IMG/VR virus record: IMGVR_UViG_3300048586_000548
Location: 29,494 to 93,493 of that record
Length of the DNA stretch: 64,000 nucleotides
DNA from: a virus
Strand: one strand, 5' to 3'
In this document: in pieces, positions 49,549-58,177 of the stretch
How positions within the stretch are numbered: the first letter of the stretch is position 1
Layout of the letters: every line of letters starts with the position of its first letter
Made by a program: the position numbers and the translations under genes
The notes under the pieces: generated by a model
What the model was told of the DNA's origin: nothing
The model's database searches: none
The model's input: the letters and a program-made list of their open reading frames with translations, nothing else

Positions 49549-51628
49549 TAGTTCCCCCTCCTACACGAGTCACCACCGCGCCAATTGGCGGAGGCGTATC
49601 TTCGATCATCCGTTGCCGAATGGTATGGGCCCGCATCTGTTTGGCGGCGTAGATGTAGGCCGCCCACAAGTCCTTCTTGTTCCCGCTCTGCTCCACGTCA
49701 CCCTTCATGTAGAAGGTGCGGAAGTTCTTCGTCGGTTTCTGCTGCAGCGCGCGCAGCTGGTGCGCCAGGATCTTCGCCCCACCGAACCCCACGTCCAGCT
49801 TGACATCGAACGGGCGCTCCGACTCCGGGATATCCTTCGGCAGATACAGCAGCTTCTGCGTCATCTGACTCAACGTGAATTCGACCAGTCGGTCGTTCAG
49901 CTGGTCCGTCGGATAAATGGCGTCCAGCATCGGCCGGGCGCGTGGATCCGTCGCAAAGGCTTGCACCCGCTCGTCCGCATCCAGCGGGTCGTAGATGCGA
50001 TACTCCTCCGGCGCCAGCAGTTCACGGTTCAGGTGAATCAACTCGTCGCGAACGCCTGACCCGCCGCCCCGCATGTCCAGACCAATGGCGCGACACAGCT
50101 TCCACGTGTCGGTCTCATATGGGTCGTGGTGGAACGCCAGGTTGTAGCGATCGGACAGCTCCCAGATCTTCGCGGCCACGTCGGCGTGGCTGGTCATCCG
50201 GTGCTGCTCCGCCCAGACCACATTGCTCCAAGGCGTCTTGCCCAGCCCGGTGATCGGGTTGAACTCACCCTCGGCGCAGGGGCCCACCCGCATCACGACC
50301 AGGGCCGAGAAGTCGCGGCTTCCTGGGGCGTAGTCCACCCCCAGCACGCAGGGGTCCGGACAGCTCCACATGACCGTCGGGGCATAATGGATCTCCGTGT
50401 CCGGGTACTTCTTCGCCCACTCCGGTCCGCAGTCTTCTCGGGAGATCGCGTACCGCGCTCCCTTGCACGCGGCCGCGTCGACCACAAAGTGCGGGTACAC
50501 ATCTCCCGTCGAGGTGTCGACCACATTGCGCTGCTCCGACAGCCAGATCGCTTCCGGGGTCTCACCGGACAGGAGCTTATCTTCCACGTTCCGATTGATC
50601 GGGTACGTGCTGATGATCTCCATCGGCCGGGCTTCCATCCGCATCCGACCCTTCGTCCCGCGCCGCGTGAACGGAATACCACGGGGATCCCGACGGAATC
50701 GGCGCGTCTTGTCCGGCCACGTGACCTCGAGCTTCCGCCCGTCACGGGTCAAGACATGGCGCCGCACCAGCGTGTCGGTGTAGTCAAACGACACGTACAT
50801 CGTCTGCAGCAGGCCCTTCTTGTTCAGTGCATCGAACGCTTCGATGTCCCCGGCGCGTCGCGCCTCGAGGGCCGACAGATCCCGCGCCATCCCGTCGTAC
50901 GCCGCGGTCGCGGTGCGCTGGAAGTCCCGCCAGCCGTAGTCGATCGTCGTGGTGTAGAACACGCAATTGCTCGCCGCATTCTCGCCACCCGTCTTGAAGT
51001 CCCCCAGCACGTTCAGGAAGCTCAGCGCCACCTTGTCCATCAGCTCGAAGTCCGTGAAGTTCGCTTCGTCGATGTACAAGTCGTGCCCACGGATGCCGCG
51101 AATCTTCTCCGGGTCATTCGTCGGCACGGTCATCAGCGACGAGGCCGAGGTCAGATCGATCTGCCAGAAGTTCTGCTGCCGCAGGATGATCTTCTCGTAG
51201 ACCACACTTCGCCGGATGAACTCGAGCCCCGACTCCTGGTCGGCCCAGGCTCCCTGAATCCACTTCTCAGCGTCGTTGTACAGCAGCTGGCCGCCTCGGA
51301 ACCCTCCTGCGGACAGGGTCACACCCTTGCGCTTTGGGAAGAACAATCCCCGGTACACGGCCCCCAGCACGTCCACCACCGCGGACTTGGAGGTGCCTCG
51401 GCTGCACACAAACACCGTGCTCGGCGCGCTCAGGTGCATGGCGTACAGCATCAGCCGCTGGTGCGGGGGGATGAAGATGCCCGACAGCGAACGCAACGTG
51501 ATATCGGGCCATTGGCGCCACCGGAGCAGCGGCTTGTAGATCACCTCAGCGGCGATCTTCTCTTCAGCCGTCTGCGCCGTAGCCAGGATCTGGTCCAAGG
51601 GCCTCGTCCACGTGCTAATCGCGAGCAT
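49526..51628 (-). CDS. terL: Terminase large subunit
   Basis: 700 aa from ATG 51628, which overlaps the upstream gene by 14 bases. ATPase: SRGTSKSA (76-83) is a Walker-A-like loop of the R-G-x-S-K-S type, HDLYIDEAN carries Walker B Asp187-Glu188. The nuclease domain starts VLGVDYAPGSRDFSALVVM, with later acidic residues in AFHHDPYETD. It packages DNA into the prohead through the portal and cuts at the end. Neighbours (putative small subunit, portal) agree. Confidence 0.93.
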   Translation of the reverse strand: MLAISTWTRPLDQILATAQTAEEKIAAEVIYKPLLRWRQWPDITLRSLSGIFIPPHQRLMLYAMHLSAPSTVFVCSRGTSKSAVVDVLGAVYRGLFFPKRKGVTLSAGGFRGGQLLYNDAEKWIQGAWADQESGLEFIRRSVVYEKIILRQQNFWQIDLTSASSLMTVPTNDPEKIRGIRGHDLYIDEANFTDFELMDKVALSFLNVLGDFKTGGENAASNCVFYTTTIDYGWRDFQRTATAAYDGMARDLSALEARRAGDIEAFDALNKKGLLQTMYVSFDYTDTLVRRHVLTRDGRKLEVTWPDKTRRFRRDPRGIPFTRRGTKGRMRMEARPMEIISTYPINRNVEDKLLSGETPEAIWLSEQRNVVDTSTGDVYPHFVVDAAACKGARYAISREDCGPEWAKKYPDTEIHYAPTVMWSCPDPCVLGVDYAPGSRDFSALVVMRVGPCAEGEFNPITGLGKTPWSNVVWAEQHRMTSHADVAAKIWELSDRYNLAFHHDPYETDTWKLCRAIGLDMRGGGSGVRDELIHLNRELLAPEEYRIYDPLDADERVQAFATDPRARPMLDAIYPTDQLNDRLVEFTLSQMTQKLLYLPKDIPESERPFDVKLDVGFGGAKILAHQLRALQQKPTKNFRTFYMKGDVEQSGNKKDLWAAYIYAAKQMRAHTIRQRMIEDTPPPIGAVVTRVGGGTNGRRRFF

Positions 51629-52700
51629 CGTCCCCCTCGACCGCCTCCGGCTCCGCGGCCTCCGCGGCCTCCGCCTCGTCGTCCGTCTCAGGCGGCTCGT
51701 CATTAGGCACTTCCCGCAAGAAGCCCTTCTCGCCCAGCCAAGTCTCGATCTCCTCGACCTTCAGGCCCGCGTAATTCTTCGTCCCACACGTGGCACAGCT
51801 ACAGGTGCGGCACCGGGTCAGCCCGAACAAGCCCACCTCGTCCAGCTGGTGCCCGCCCATGTTGTGGCGCGGACTCGGCGTGTGGTACATCTGGAAGAGC
51901 ACCAGCAGCTCTTCCGCGAACCACCGCTCCCGCAGCTCGATTGGATGGGCCTCGTCCAGACGCCGCACCGCCTCGCCGATCGTGCCGCCCTCCTTGTCCT
52001 TCGCCTGCTTGGCCAGCTGGTCCGGGTGGATGTTCAACGCCTTTTCCAGCTCCACGATCTGCTTGGTCAGCGCCTGCATTTGCAGCTCGGTGGCCTTGTC
52101 CTTGTCGTTCTTCGCCTGACGGAACCGCATGCGGTCCAGCATCAGGGTCAGATCCAGCAGCATGTCCAGCTTGGACTCGGACGCCACCGACCGCAGCTGC
52201 GGGAAGTCCTGCAGATAGGCTGCCTTCAACGACTCGCGCCGCTCGAGCTCCTTGGTCGTGAAGAACACGAGCGGGTCGTCCCCATAGGTCGCCTCGCCCG
52301 CGAGCTGCTTGCGGTACTCCACCGGCAGGTTCTTGTCGACCTTGGCCTTGTCCGCCCGGACCTTCGCGAGTTCCTTCTCGCGCTCTTTGCGCGCCTTCCG
52401 CTTTTCGTCCGTTGTGACCAGCGGCTGCATCTTGTTCAGGTCAAACCGACACGCCGATCGCACCCGACTGTTCAAGGTCGCCGTCGCCATCGTGGTCCAC
52501 GGCGTCACACCGTCAGAGAGTTTGACCCCCCGCAGGCAGCAATCCAGGGCGTACTTCGCCGCCGCCACCGGCTCATCCGTCTTGCGGATCTTGGCGAACC
52601 AGTCCGCGATCGCCAGGATCGCCGCGTTGTAGCGCTCCGGAGAAATGTCCGGGCCCACCTCATAGGTGGTCATGCTCGGCACCAGTACTGACTTAGCCAC
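51615..52700 (-). CDS. Putative terminase small subunit (361 aa)
   Basis: ATG 52700, two bases after the sigma-like gene ends. Position directly upstream of terL is the main argument. Middle region is a long charged coiled coil (TTDEKRKARKEREKELAKVR, about residues 95-125). A cysteine cluster near the C-terminus (CRTCSCATCG, about 298-307) could bind zinc, and the end is acidic. It is longer than usual small terminases, so it may be a different packaging partner. Confidence 0.5.
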   Translation of the reverse strand: MAKSVLVPSMTTYEVGPDISPERYNAAILAIADWFAKIRKTDEPVAAAKYALDCCLRGVKLSDGVTPWTTMATATLNSRVRSACRFDLNKMQPLVTTDEKRKARKEREKELAKVRADKAKVDKNLPVEYRKQLAGEATYGDDPLVFFTTKELERRESLKAAYLQDFPQLRSVASESKLDMLLDLTLMLDRMRFRQAKNDKDKATELQMQALTKQIVELEKALNIHPDQLAKQAKDKEGGTIGEAVRRLDEAHPIELRERWFAEELLVLFQMYHTPSPRHNMGGHQLDEVGLFGLTRCRTCSCATCGTKNYAGLKVEEIETWLGEKGFLREVPNDEPPETDDEAEAAEAAEPEAVEGDDARD

Positions 52701-52702
52701 GC

Positions 52703-53092
52703 TTACTCCCCCTCCACCCCGTCATCGTCGCGCTCCGCCACCCGCCGTGGGACCGCCACACGACCTCGGGTGTAGTTCATCACCAGGGCGAGTTCCCCAG
52801 GCGCGCGTTCGACGATTTCTTCCCCCACTTCCATGCGAGCATCCAGCGACTCCGTTGACGACAGCTTTTCTTTGCGCAAGAAGTCGATCATGCGGAACTT
52901 CACCGACTGGCGGATGAAAGCGTCCGGATTGTCCCGGGCCAGCCTGGGCTGGCAATTCCACAAAGCGACCAGGCCCTCCTGGTACAAGTCCTCAACCAGG
53001 GCGTCGTTCGTCATCGCCAGCTTGCGCGCGATGGCGCGAATGACCGACTTGTACTTCGGGTAGTACGTGGCTTCAAATTCTTCATTGGTCAT
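52703..53092 (-). CDS. Sigma70 region-2-like protein (half of a split sigma factor)
   Basis: 129 aa from ATG 53092, with GGGAGCGG upstream. Residues about 10-80 match sigma region 2: YYPKYKSVIRAIARKL (2.1), VEDLYQEGLVALW (2.2, the core-binding D-L-x-Q-E-G signature) and FIRQSVKFRMIDFLRKEK (2.3-2.4, which melts and reads the -10). The remaining 45 residues show no region 4 helix-turn-helix. The gene just upstream is region-4-like. In Bacillus, RsoA (region 2) and SigO (region 4) form one working sigma in the same gene order. Confidence 0.75.
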   Translation of the reverse strand: MTNEEFEATYYPKYKSVIRAIARKLAMTNDALVEDLYQEGLVALWNCQPRLARDNPDAFIRQSVKFRMIDFLRKEKLSSTESLDARMEVGEEIVERAPGELALVMNYTRGRVAVPRRVAERDDDGVEGE

Positions 53093-53176
53093 CCGCTCCC
53101 CAGCCTTCTGCGCCTGTATTAGGTCGTGCGCATACCATTTCTGCCGCAATCCAGACGATTCCGGTGGATTAAGTGG

Positions 53177-53440
53177 TCAATCGGAGTGCAATGCGGCCAG
53201 TTTACGAAGCGCCGCAGCACTGATGTAGCGAATGGCGGCTTCTGAGAGGGGCTTGCCGCGGAATCGCGAGCCCACGTACCAGCCGACCGAGGCATACGTC
53301 GGAGGCCAGCGCTGGTCAGGCCACGGCCAATCGGTCGGGCGGTAGATGCCATAGACCAGCTCGAGGACCAGGCGATGCTCCGGGCCCAGCTGCGCCAAGA
53401 GCTGCTCCACCGCCACCCGGTTCAACACGACGTCTTCCAT
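53177..53440 (-). CDS. Sigma70 region-4-like protein (other half of a split sigma factor)
   Basis: 87 aa from ATG 53440, with GGAGG seven bases upstream; the ATG overlaps the ruvC stop. Pattern: VEQLLAQLGPEHRLVLELVYG (4.1-like), a Pro/Trp-rich insert, then YASVGWYVGSRFRGKPLSEAAIRY followed by AALRKLAAL, the helix-turn-helix spacing of region 4.2, which contacts the -35. The insert between helices is longer than in standard sigma factors. With the region-2-like gene 84 bases downstream it would make a bipartite sigma. Confidence 0.65.
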   Translation of the reverse strand: MEDVVLNRVAVEQLLAQLGPEHRLVLELVYGIYRPTDWPWPDQRWPPTYASVGWYVGSRFRGKPLSEAAIRYISAAALRKLAALHSD

Positions 53441-54120
53441 CACGCAGCCTCCTCCGCCGTGGGGGCCTCGTGGCTGCGGTACAACACGTGCCAGGCCCAG
53501 TTCAGCGCGATCGCGTCTGCGTCATCGTCGTCGCTGAACTGCTTCTTGGTGTCGTTACCCTCAAAGCGCAGGCGAAGGCCGAAGGTCTTGTTGACCAGGG
53601 CCACCACGATCTTCTTGTTGTCTTCGTGAGAGCGGCCGCGCGTGGCCTTGATCGCCTTCTTGACCAGGTGCGCAGCCACCGCGCACTCCTTCTCGATCTC
53701 CAGCCCATAGTGCGCGAAATGCGCCGCCTCGATCACCCCGACGTACCGTGTCAGGATGCCGAAGGTGTGACGCATGCGTCCCTGGTAGGGCGCCTCGTAC
53801 ACCACCACGTGCGGCGCCCACTGGTGGAACATCGCGAGCAGCCAACTCCGAAACGCGTTCAGCCGCTCGCCGTGTCCCTTCCCCTCCTGGAGATACCGCC
53901 CGTAGGCGACCAAGTGTCCGTCGTCAAACACCGCCCAGCCACACGCCTTGGAGCTCGAGTCCAGTGACAGCACCCGCTCGGCGATTCCGACCCCCACGAA
54001 CGCTGCCGTTGGAGCCGGGCGCTTCGACACTCGCTTCCGCTTCGCCTTGGCCCGTGGCGGCGTGGCCACCTCGGGGCGCAGTTTCAGCCGCTCCTTCTTG
54101 CCCTTACGCCGGGTCGGCAT
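53440..54120 (-). CDS. ruvC: RuvC-like Holliday junction resolvase
   Basis: 226 aa. A basic N-terminal extension of about 45 residues (MPTRRKGKKERLKLR) precedes the RNase H fold: VLSLDSSSKACGWAVFDDG (first catalytic Asp), VVVYEAPYQGRM (Glu), and DDDDADAIALNWAW (C-terminal Asp pair). It resolves branched replication/recombination DNA before packaging. Located just before the sigma pair and terminase genes, as in other phages where resolvase feeds packaging. Confidence 0.85.
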   Translation of the reverse strand: MPTRRKGKKERLKLRPEVATPPRAKAKRKRVSKRPAPTAAFVGVGIAERVLSLDSSSKACGWAVFDDGHLVAYGRYLQEGKGHGERLNAFRSWLLAMFHQWAPHVVVYEAPYQGRMRHTFGILTRYVGVIEAAHFAHYGLEIEKECAVAAHLVKKAIKATRGRSHEDNKKIVVALVNKTFGLRLRFEGNDTKKQFSDDDDADAIALNWAWHVLYRSHEAPTAEEAA

Positions 54121-54150
54121 TCCGGCTCGACGCGACGAGGACAGGGATAC

Positions 54151-54744
54151 TCAACTGAGCAGCACCACGCGCGGGGCGGGCAGGGACTTCTCTGCCAGGA
54201 CCAGCAGCCCATCGAGGCGCGTCTGCATGTCGTCCAGCGACGTTTCCGCCTGCTGCCGGGTCTCCGGCGGGACCGTGCCGAGGTGCAGCTCCAGGTCGAG
54301 ACTGGTGCGCATCTGCAGCTGCTCGCGACGGATGTTGGAGTAGGTCTCCAGCCGCGCCAAATGCGCGTGGAAGCGCTCGATTGCGGTGTCGATATCGCTC
54401 GCGCCGGTGCGCTCCGTCAGCAGCGTTTCCAGCGCCGCGCGCTGGGTCCCGAGCTGTGTGACCGACGCGGCCAGCTGGGTCCGCTGCTCCTCCGTGACGT
54501 CCGGGTTTGCCGCCGTCGATGCCTGATAGGCCGAGACCTGCGCGTACTTCCCGCTCATCTGCTCGTACAGGTCCACGAGGGCCTTGAGTTCCTCGACCCG
54601 CGCGATGTATTGCTGCAGCCTCATGTAAGTCAGCTCCGACGTCTCAATGTGTGTAAGCACCCCGCCCATGGTGCGGGCGAGATTCTTCGGGGTGGGGGGC
54701 CGAAGCCCCCCTGGAGGACCACTTTTGCGCATTGGATTGCCCAC
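54151..54744 (-). CDS. Coiled-coil hypothetical protein (197 aa)
   Basis: Starts around 54744 (GTG) with an ATG four codons later. After a Pro/Gly-rich N-terminus the protein is nearly continuous alpha helix with heptad-like Leu spacing (RLQQYIARVEELKALVDLYE, LGTQRAALETLLTERTG, ARLETYSNIRREQLQMRTSL). No motif recognised. It lies between a TM/basic protein and RuvC; role unknown. Confidence 0.6.
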   Translation of the reverse strand: MGNPMRKSGPPGGLRPPTPKNLARTMGGVLTHIETSELTYMRLQQYIARVEELKALVDLYEQMSGKYAQVSAYQASTAANPDVTEEQRTQLAASVTQLGTQRAALETLLTERTGASDIDTAIERFHAHLARLETYSNIRREQLQMRTSLDLELHLGTVPPETRQQAETSLDDMQTRLDGLLVLAEKSLPAPRVVLLS

Positions 54745-54794
54745 GTGAGTTGAGACCTAGCAGGCCCATCCGTGCGGCCTGAGAGCGGACCGCC

Positions 54795-55238
54795 CTATTC
54801 GGGCGAGCCCTTGCGCTTCGTGGTCGTTCGCTTCTTCGTCGTCTTCGGCTTCGCGGCCTTGACCGCCTTCACCGCCGCCCGCGCCTTGGCCGGTGCCACC
54901 GTCACCTTGGCCTTGCTCTTGGGAGCGGCCTTCTTGGGTGTCGTCGACGCCTTGCGCGCACGCGCCCGCGTCTTCGTCACCCCGGCCTCCGCCACTTCGT
55001 CAGGCGCCGCGGGCACCTTGCCCCACGGCTCCTTGCCTTCGCCCGCAGGGGGCGGCGGCGGGGGCGGAGGCGTCGCAGGCCCCGGAACCACCGGCGGGTT
55101 CGGCACGGGATCCCCGGTGCCGGGGTTCGTCGCGCGATAGCGCTCGCGGAGCAGTTCGGCCTCCGACTTCGTGCGCGGCCGAAAGGTCAAATACAGCCCC
55201 ACCCCTCCGATAACGATCAGCGCAAGTGCTTCAATCAT
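54795..55238 (-). CDS. Membrane-anchored Pro-rich protein with histone H1-like tail (147 aa)
   Basis: ATG 55238 with GAGGAG eight bases upstream, overlapping the zinc-ribbon stop (ATGA). Residues 3-20 (EALALIVIGGVGLYLTF) are one membrane helix. A Pro-rich stretch follows (about 48-70), then a Lys/Ala-rich C-terminus (SKAKVTVAPAKARAAVKAVK, KTTKKRTTTKRK) with the composition of histone H1 tails, which bind DNA non-specifically. It could tether phage DNA or replication complexes to the membrane. No family recognised. Confidence 0.6.
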   Translation of the reverse strand: MIEALALIVIGGVGLYLTFRPRTKSEAELLRERYRATNPGTGDPVPNPPVVPGPATPPPPPPPPAGEGKEPWGKVPAAPDEVAEAGVTKTRARARKASTTPKKAAPKSKAKVTVAPAKARAAVKAVKAAKPKTTKKRTTTKRKGSPE

Positions 55239-55429
55239 TCGACAAACTCCTCTTCGCCTTTCGGCGCCCGTAGTGACTTCTGTCGTCCAGCCCCGGCGCG
55301 CGCGTCCAGCACCGCGTCCGGCTCCCATCGTGCCCCGCAGTCGCCGCAGCGCAGCACCACCCAGCTGCCTCCCACGGGCACCGCATCCGTACTTCCGCAG
55401 AGGGGACAATCCTCGACCTGGGATTCCAC
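55235..55429 (-). CDS. Zinc-ribbon protein (64 aa)
   Basis: Starts MESQVEDCPLCGSTDAVPVG and has a second C-x2-C (RCGDCGARW) 17 residues later, a full zinc ribbon, followed by a basic/acidic tail. First gene after the promoter at 55551; its stop overlaps the next ATG. May act as a transcription or replication adaptor; no family assigned. Confidence 0.65.
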   Translation of the reverse strand: MESQVEDCPLCGSTDAVPVGGSWVVLRCGDCGARWEPDAVLDARAGAGRQKSLRAPKGEEEFVE

Positions 55430-55526
55430 GCGTGCTCTCGTCAGTTAGCGCCTTGACGCGCGATGCGTCGTTAGCTACCTTTATTGTGGGTCATCCTAGC
55501 CCACACCGGCAGCGTATACAGCAACA

Positions 55527-55551
55527 TTCCCCGACCTTCCCGAGACCTTAC
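55527..55551 (-). promoter_or_regulatory. Putative phage promoter GTAAGGT-N15-GAA (middle/late unit)
   Basis: - strand GTAAGGT 55551-55545, GAA 55529-55527, spacing 15. The TAA stop of the upstream gene (55550-55548) is in the box. Downstream lies a 98-base leader with a TGTGGG/CCCACA hairpin and then the genes leading into ruvC, the sigma pair, terminase and capsid. Confidence 0.65.
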
Positions 55552-55826
55552 AAGTCGATGATCCGAAACTGGATGCCGCAATCCAGGCAGTGCAGCTCGC
55601 CCTCCCCGTCGTACGCCTCCTCGTCCAGCATGACATGCACGCTCAGGCAGGCCAGGCACACCGGAGTTTCCGCAGGAACGTAGATCAATTCGCTGACGTA
55701 CTTGGTCTCATCGTACATCCGCCGCACCAGTCGTCGTTCCCACACCCGCGGGTCCTTCTCGGACCGGCGCCAGATCATGGTCTGGCGCGCCTCGCCTCCC
55801 TGCGGCCCGAACGGGCCGGGCGTCAT
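55548..55826 (-). CDS. Small zinc-finger protein downstream of DNA polymerase (92 aa)
   Basis: ATG 55826 overlaps the polymerase stop (ATGA). N-terminal half basic (WRRSEKDPRVWERRLVRRMY), C-terminal half has CLACLSVHVM and CLDCG, two C-x2-C pairs about 25 residues apart. Coupled to polymerase, so probably replication-linked. No family recognised. Confidence 0.65.
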   Translation of the reverse strand: MTPGPFGPQGGEARQTMIWRRSEKDPRVWERRLVRRMYDETKYVSELIYVPAETPVCLACLSVHVMLDEEAYDGEGELHCLDCGIQFRIIDL

Positions 55827-58177
55827 GCGACCTCTTTCATCCAGTACGGCACCACCCCATTCGAGCCCTTCGGGAACTCCGCCACCACCGGCACGTCGGG
55901 ACAGTAGAACTTCCCCGCTTCCTCCATGCAGTGGCGCATCACGCCCGCCATTTCTTCGGCGATCGCGTCGTCCACTTCCGCCACGATTTCGTCGTGGACC
56001 ATGTTCACAATGAACGCCTGGTCCTGCCACCCGCGATCGTCAATCTCCCGCTGGATCAAGCACGCGGCAGCCTTGGTCATCGTTGCCGAACCGCCCTGAA
56101 TCGGCGCATTTGCGCCTTCGGTGTACGTCCCCTTCGCGTCCTCAGGAAAGAAGCGCAGCCGCCCGCACGGGGCGCGCACCCAGCTCACGGATCCGCCCGC
56201 CACCTGGTCCCAAATCTTGGGTCCCTTCCCCTTCGGGTCGGCCGCGTCAGAGCAGGCGTTCTGGAACTCCAGGATCCGCTCGTGGACCTCGAAGAACCGC
56301 TTGTGCATCTTGCGCGCGTCCTCCATGGTCGGCGCAGGAACGTGTCCCGCCACGATCGCGTCCACCATGCCCAGCGTGAGCTGGTCCCGGAGCTTCGGGA
56401 CGCCCGATCGATACGCCATGGAGAGCACGATGGCCTTGAAGTACTGGCGCTCGAGCTTACCCTCCGGGGTCGACAGGTCCGGGCGATGGCCCAGCATGGC
56501 CTCGGCCACGGCGAGGTACAGGTCGTCGTTGTCCAGGTACGTCCGCAAATACGTCGGATCCTTGGACAGCTGGGCGAGCAGTCGGGGCTCCTGCTGGGAA
56601 TAGTCAGCGATCACGTAGCTCCGCCCCGGCGCGGGCCGGAAACACGCACGGTACCGGGGGTCCCCAGGGATCTGCTGCAGATTCGGGCTCATGCTGAGCC
56701 GCCCCGTATTGGTCGTGGCCTGGTGCACTTCCGTGTGCACACGGCCAGTGTCTGACCGCACATTCTTGCGCAGCCACTCAATACCAAACGACGACACGCG
56801 CTGGTCGAACTTGGAGTACCGAATCAACAGATCCACGAGGTCCACCGGGAGCTGTCCGCGCGCCTTCCGCAGCTGCAGCGACTTCTTGTCCGCATCCGTC
56901 AGGATGCAGAACCGGTCTTCCGGCAGCACCCAGTCCGGAATCTGCTCAGGACTGACCTTCCGTCCCCGGGAGGCCTGAGCTTCCACCCACTCCGAGCCGT
57001 GCCCCTGCTTCAGGCGCAGCAGCTCGTCCGTGTCGGCGACGATCTGGTGCTCCCAGCCGATCTGCCCGCAGTGCCCCTTGATTGCCCATCGGATCTGCTC
57101 CGAGCTGGAGTAGTTGACCGGCTTCGCCAGTCGGGGGTACAGCGGGCGCGCCTTATGCTCGTCCGTGTCGAACAAATCGACCTGGTGGGTCAGCGGGCGC
57201 ACGAACTCGTCCAGCGCCTGCTCGGTCTTGGCCAGCTCGGAAATGGCTTCCTGGTACAAGGCCCGCCAGGCGGCACGATCGATCCCGATGCCCTGGTGCT
57301 CGAGCTCCCCCAAGACCGGGATCAGGTCCATCTCCACCTTGATCACCCCCCGCAGCCCGCGCTCCTCGATCAGCTTCCGCTGCGCGGCCGCGATCACGAA
57401 GGGGTACACCACGTCCGTCGCCGCGTAGGCGATCTGGCGCAGCGTGTGCTCGCCTGGCGGCGTGGCGTAGAACGACACCCGCAAGTCCTTGTCCTTGTCG
57501 ATGTCCAGTCCGGTATACCGATCCATCAGCGACCACATCGAGCACAGCTTGTAGGCCGAGCGCTCTTCCCCCTTCCCCGGCGCGGACCCCTTCGGGGAGA
57601 GCAGTCCAGCGCGGATGACCATCTCGGCCACCTGCGTGTCCGCCAACTGCCGCGCGCGTACACCGTACTGCGCCCGCAGGAAACGGTATTCGAATCGAAT
57701 GTTCTGGCCCAGCTTGGTCACGGCCCGCGATTCGATGACCGCGAAGATCGCGGCCAGATCGTCCGCGGTGAAGCAACGCACGTCCAGCACCACCGCGTGT
57801 GGGTCGCCCTCGGCCGGTCGCTCAACGCCCAGCTGAAGCGTGGCAATCTTGGCGTCCAGGGCGTTCAGCCCCGACGTTTCCAAGTCCAAGGCGACCACGC
57901 GGTGCTTCAGCACCCACGCCAGCACCGCAGGCAATTCCACGGGACGCGTGACGTACCAGTACCGCACATCCGCGCGGGTCTCGGTCGAGAGCGGCAAGTC
58001 GAGCCACAACTGCAACGGGGTCGTGTCCCCGGCAGGCTCCACCCGCTGGCAGACGTGCCCGTGCGCGGCGAGATCCGCCCGCTGGGCGTCGAGGTCAAAA
58101 GTCAGTGAGAGGATGGGTTTCTCCAGCGAAAAGGTCAGACGGCACGGCCCGCTGCATGGCATCAGGCGCGACTTCAA
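55823..58177 (-). CDS. Family A DNA polymerase with 3'-5' exonuclease
   Basis: Up to 784 aa; the true start is unclear (ATG 58177 or 58162), as both overlap the helicase gene and lack a good ribosome site. Exonuclease: VVALDLETSGLNALDAKIA (about 96) gives the D-x-E pair. Polymerase: DYSQQEPRLLAQ (motif A, about 525), KAIVLSMAYRSG (motif B, O-helix) and VNMVHDEIVAE (motif C, about 729). It is the replicative polymerase, paired with the primase-helicase gene directly upstream, similar in plan to T7-like replisomes. Confidence 0.93.
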   Translation of the reverse strand: MKSRLMPCSGPCRLTFSLEKPILSLTFDLDAQRADLAAHGHVCQRVEPAGDTTPLQLWLDLPLSTETRADVRYWYVTRPVELPAVLAWVLKHRVVALDLETSGLNALDAKIATLQLGVERPAEGDPHAVVLDVRCFTADDLAAIFAVIESRAVTKLGQNIRFEYRFLRAQYGVRARQLADTQVAEMVIRAGLLSPKGSAPGKGEERSAYKLCSMWSLMDRYTGLDIDKDKDLRVSFYATPPGEHTLRQIAYAATDVVYPFVIAAAQRKLIEERGLRGVIKVEMDLIPVLGELEHQGIGIDRAAWRALYQEAISELAKTEQALDEFVRPLTHQVDLFDTDEHKARPLYPRLAKPVNYSSSEQIRWAIKGHCGQIGWEHQIVADTDELLRLKQGHGSEWVEAQASRGRKVSPEQIPDWVLPEDRFCILTDADKKSLQLRKARGQLPVDLVDLLIRYSKFDQRVSSFGIEWLRKNVRSDTGRVHTEVHQATTNTGRLSMSPNLQQIPGDPRYRACFRPAPGRSYVIADYSQQEPRLLAQLSKDPTYLRTYLDNDDLYLAVAEAMLGHRPDLSTPEGKLERQYFKAIVLSMAYRSGVPKLRDQLTLGMVDAIVAGHVPAPTMEDARKMHKRFFEVHERILEFQNACSDAADPKGKGPKIWDQVAGGSVSWVRAPCGRLRFFPEDAKGTYTEGANAPIQGGSATMTKAAACLIQREIDDRGWQDQAFIVNMVHDEIVAEVDDAIAEEMAGVMRHCMEEAGKFYCPDVPVVAEFPKGSNGVVPYWMKEVA

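Noticed and set aside
55451-55485. TTGACG-N17-TACCTT on the + strand as a host-type promoter
   Set aside because: It points into the antisense of the polymerase region with no + strand gene downstream; the -10 match is poor.
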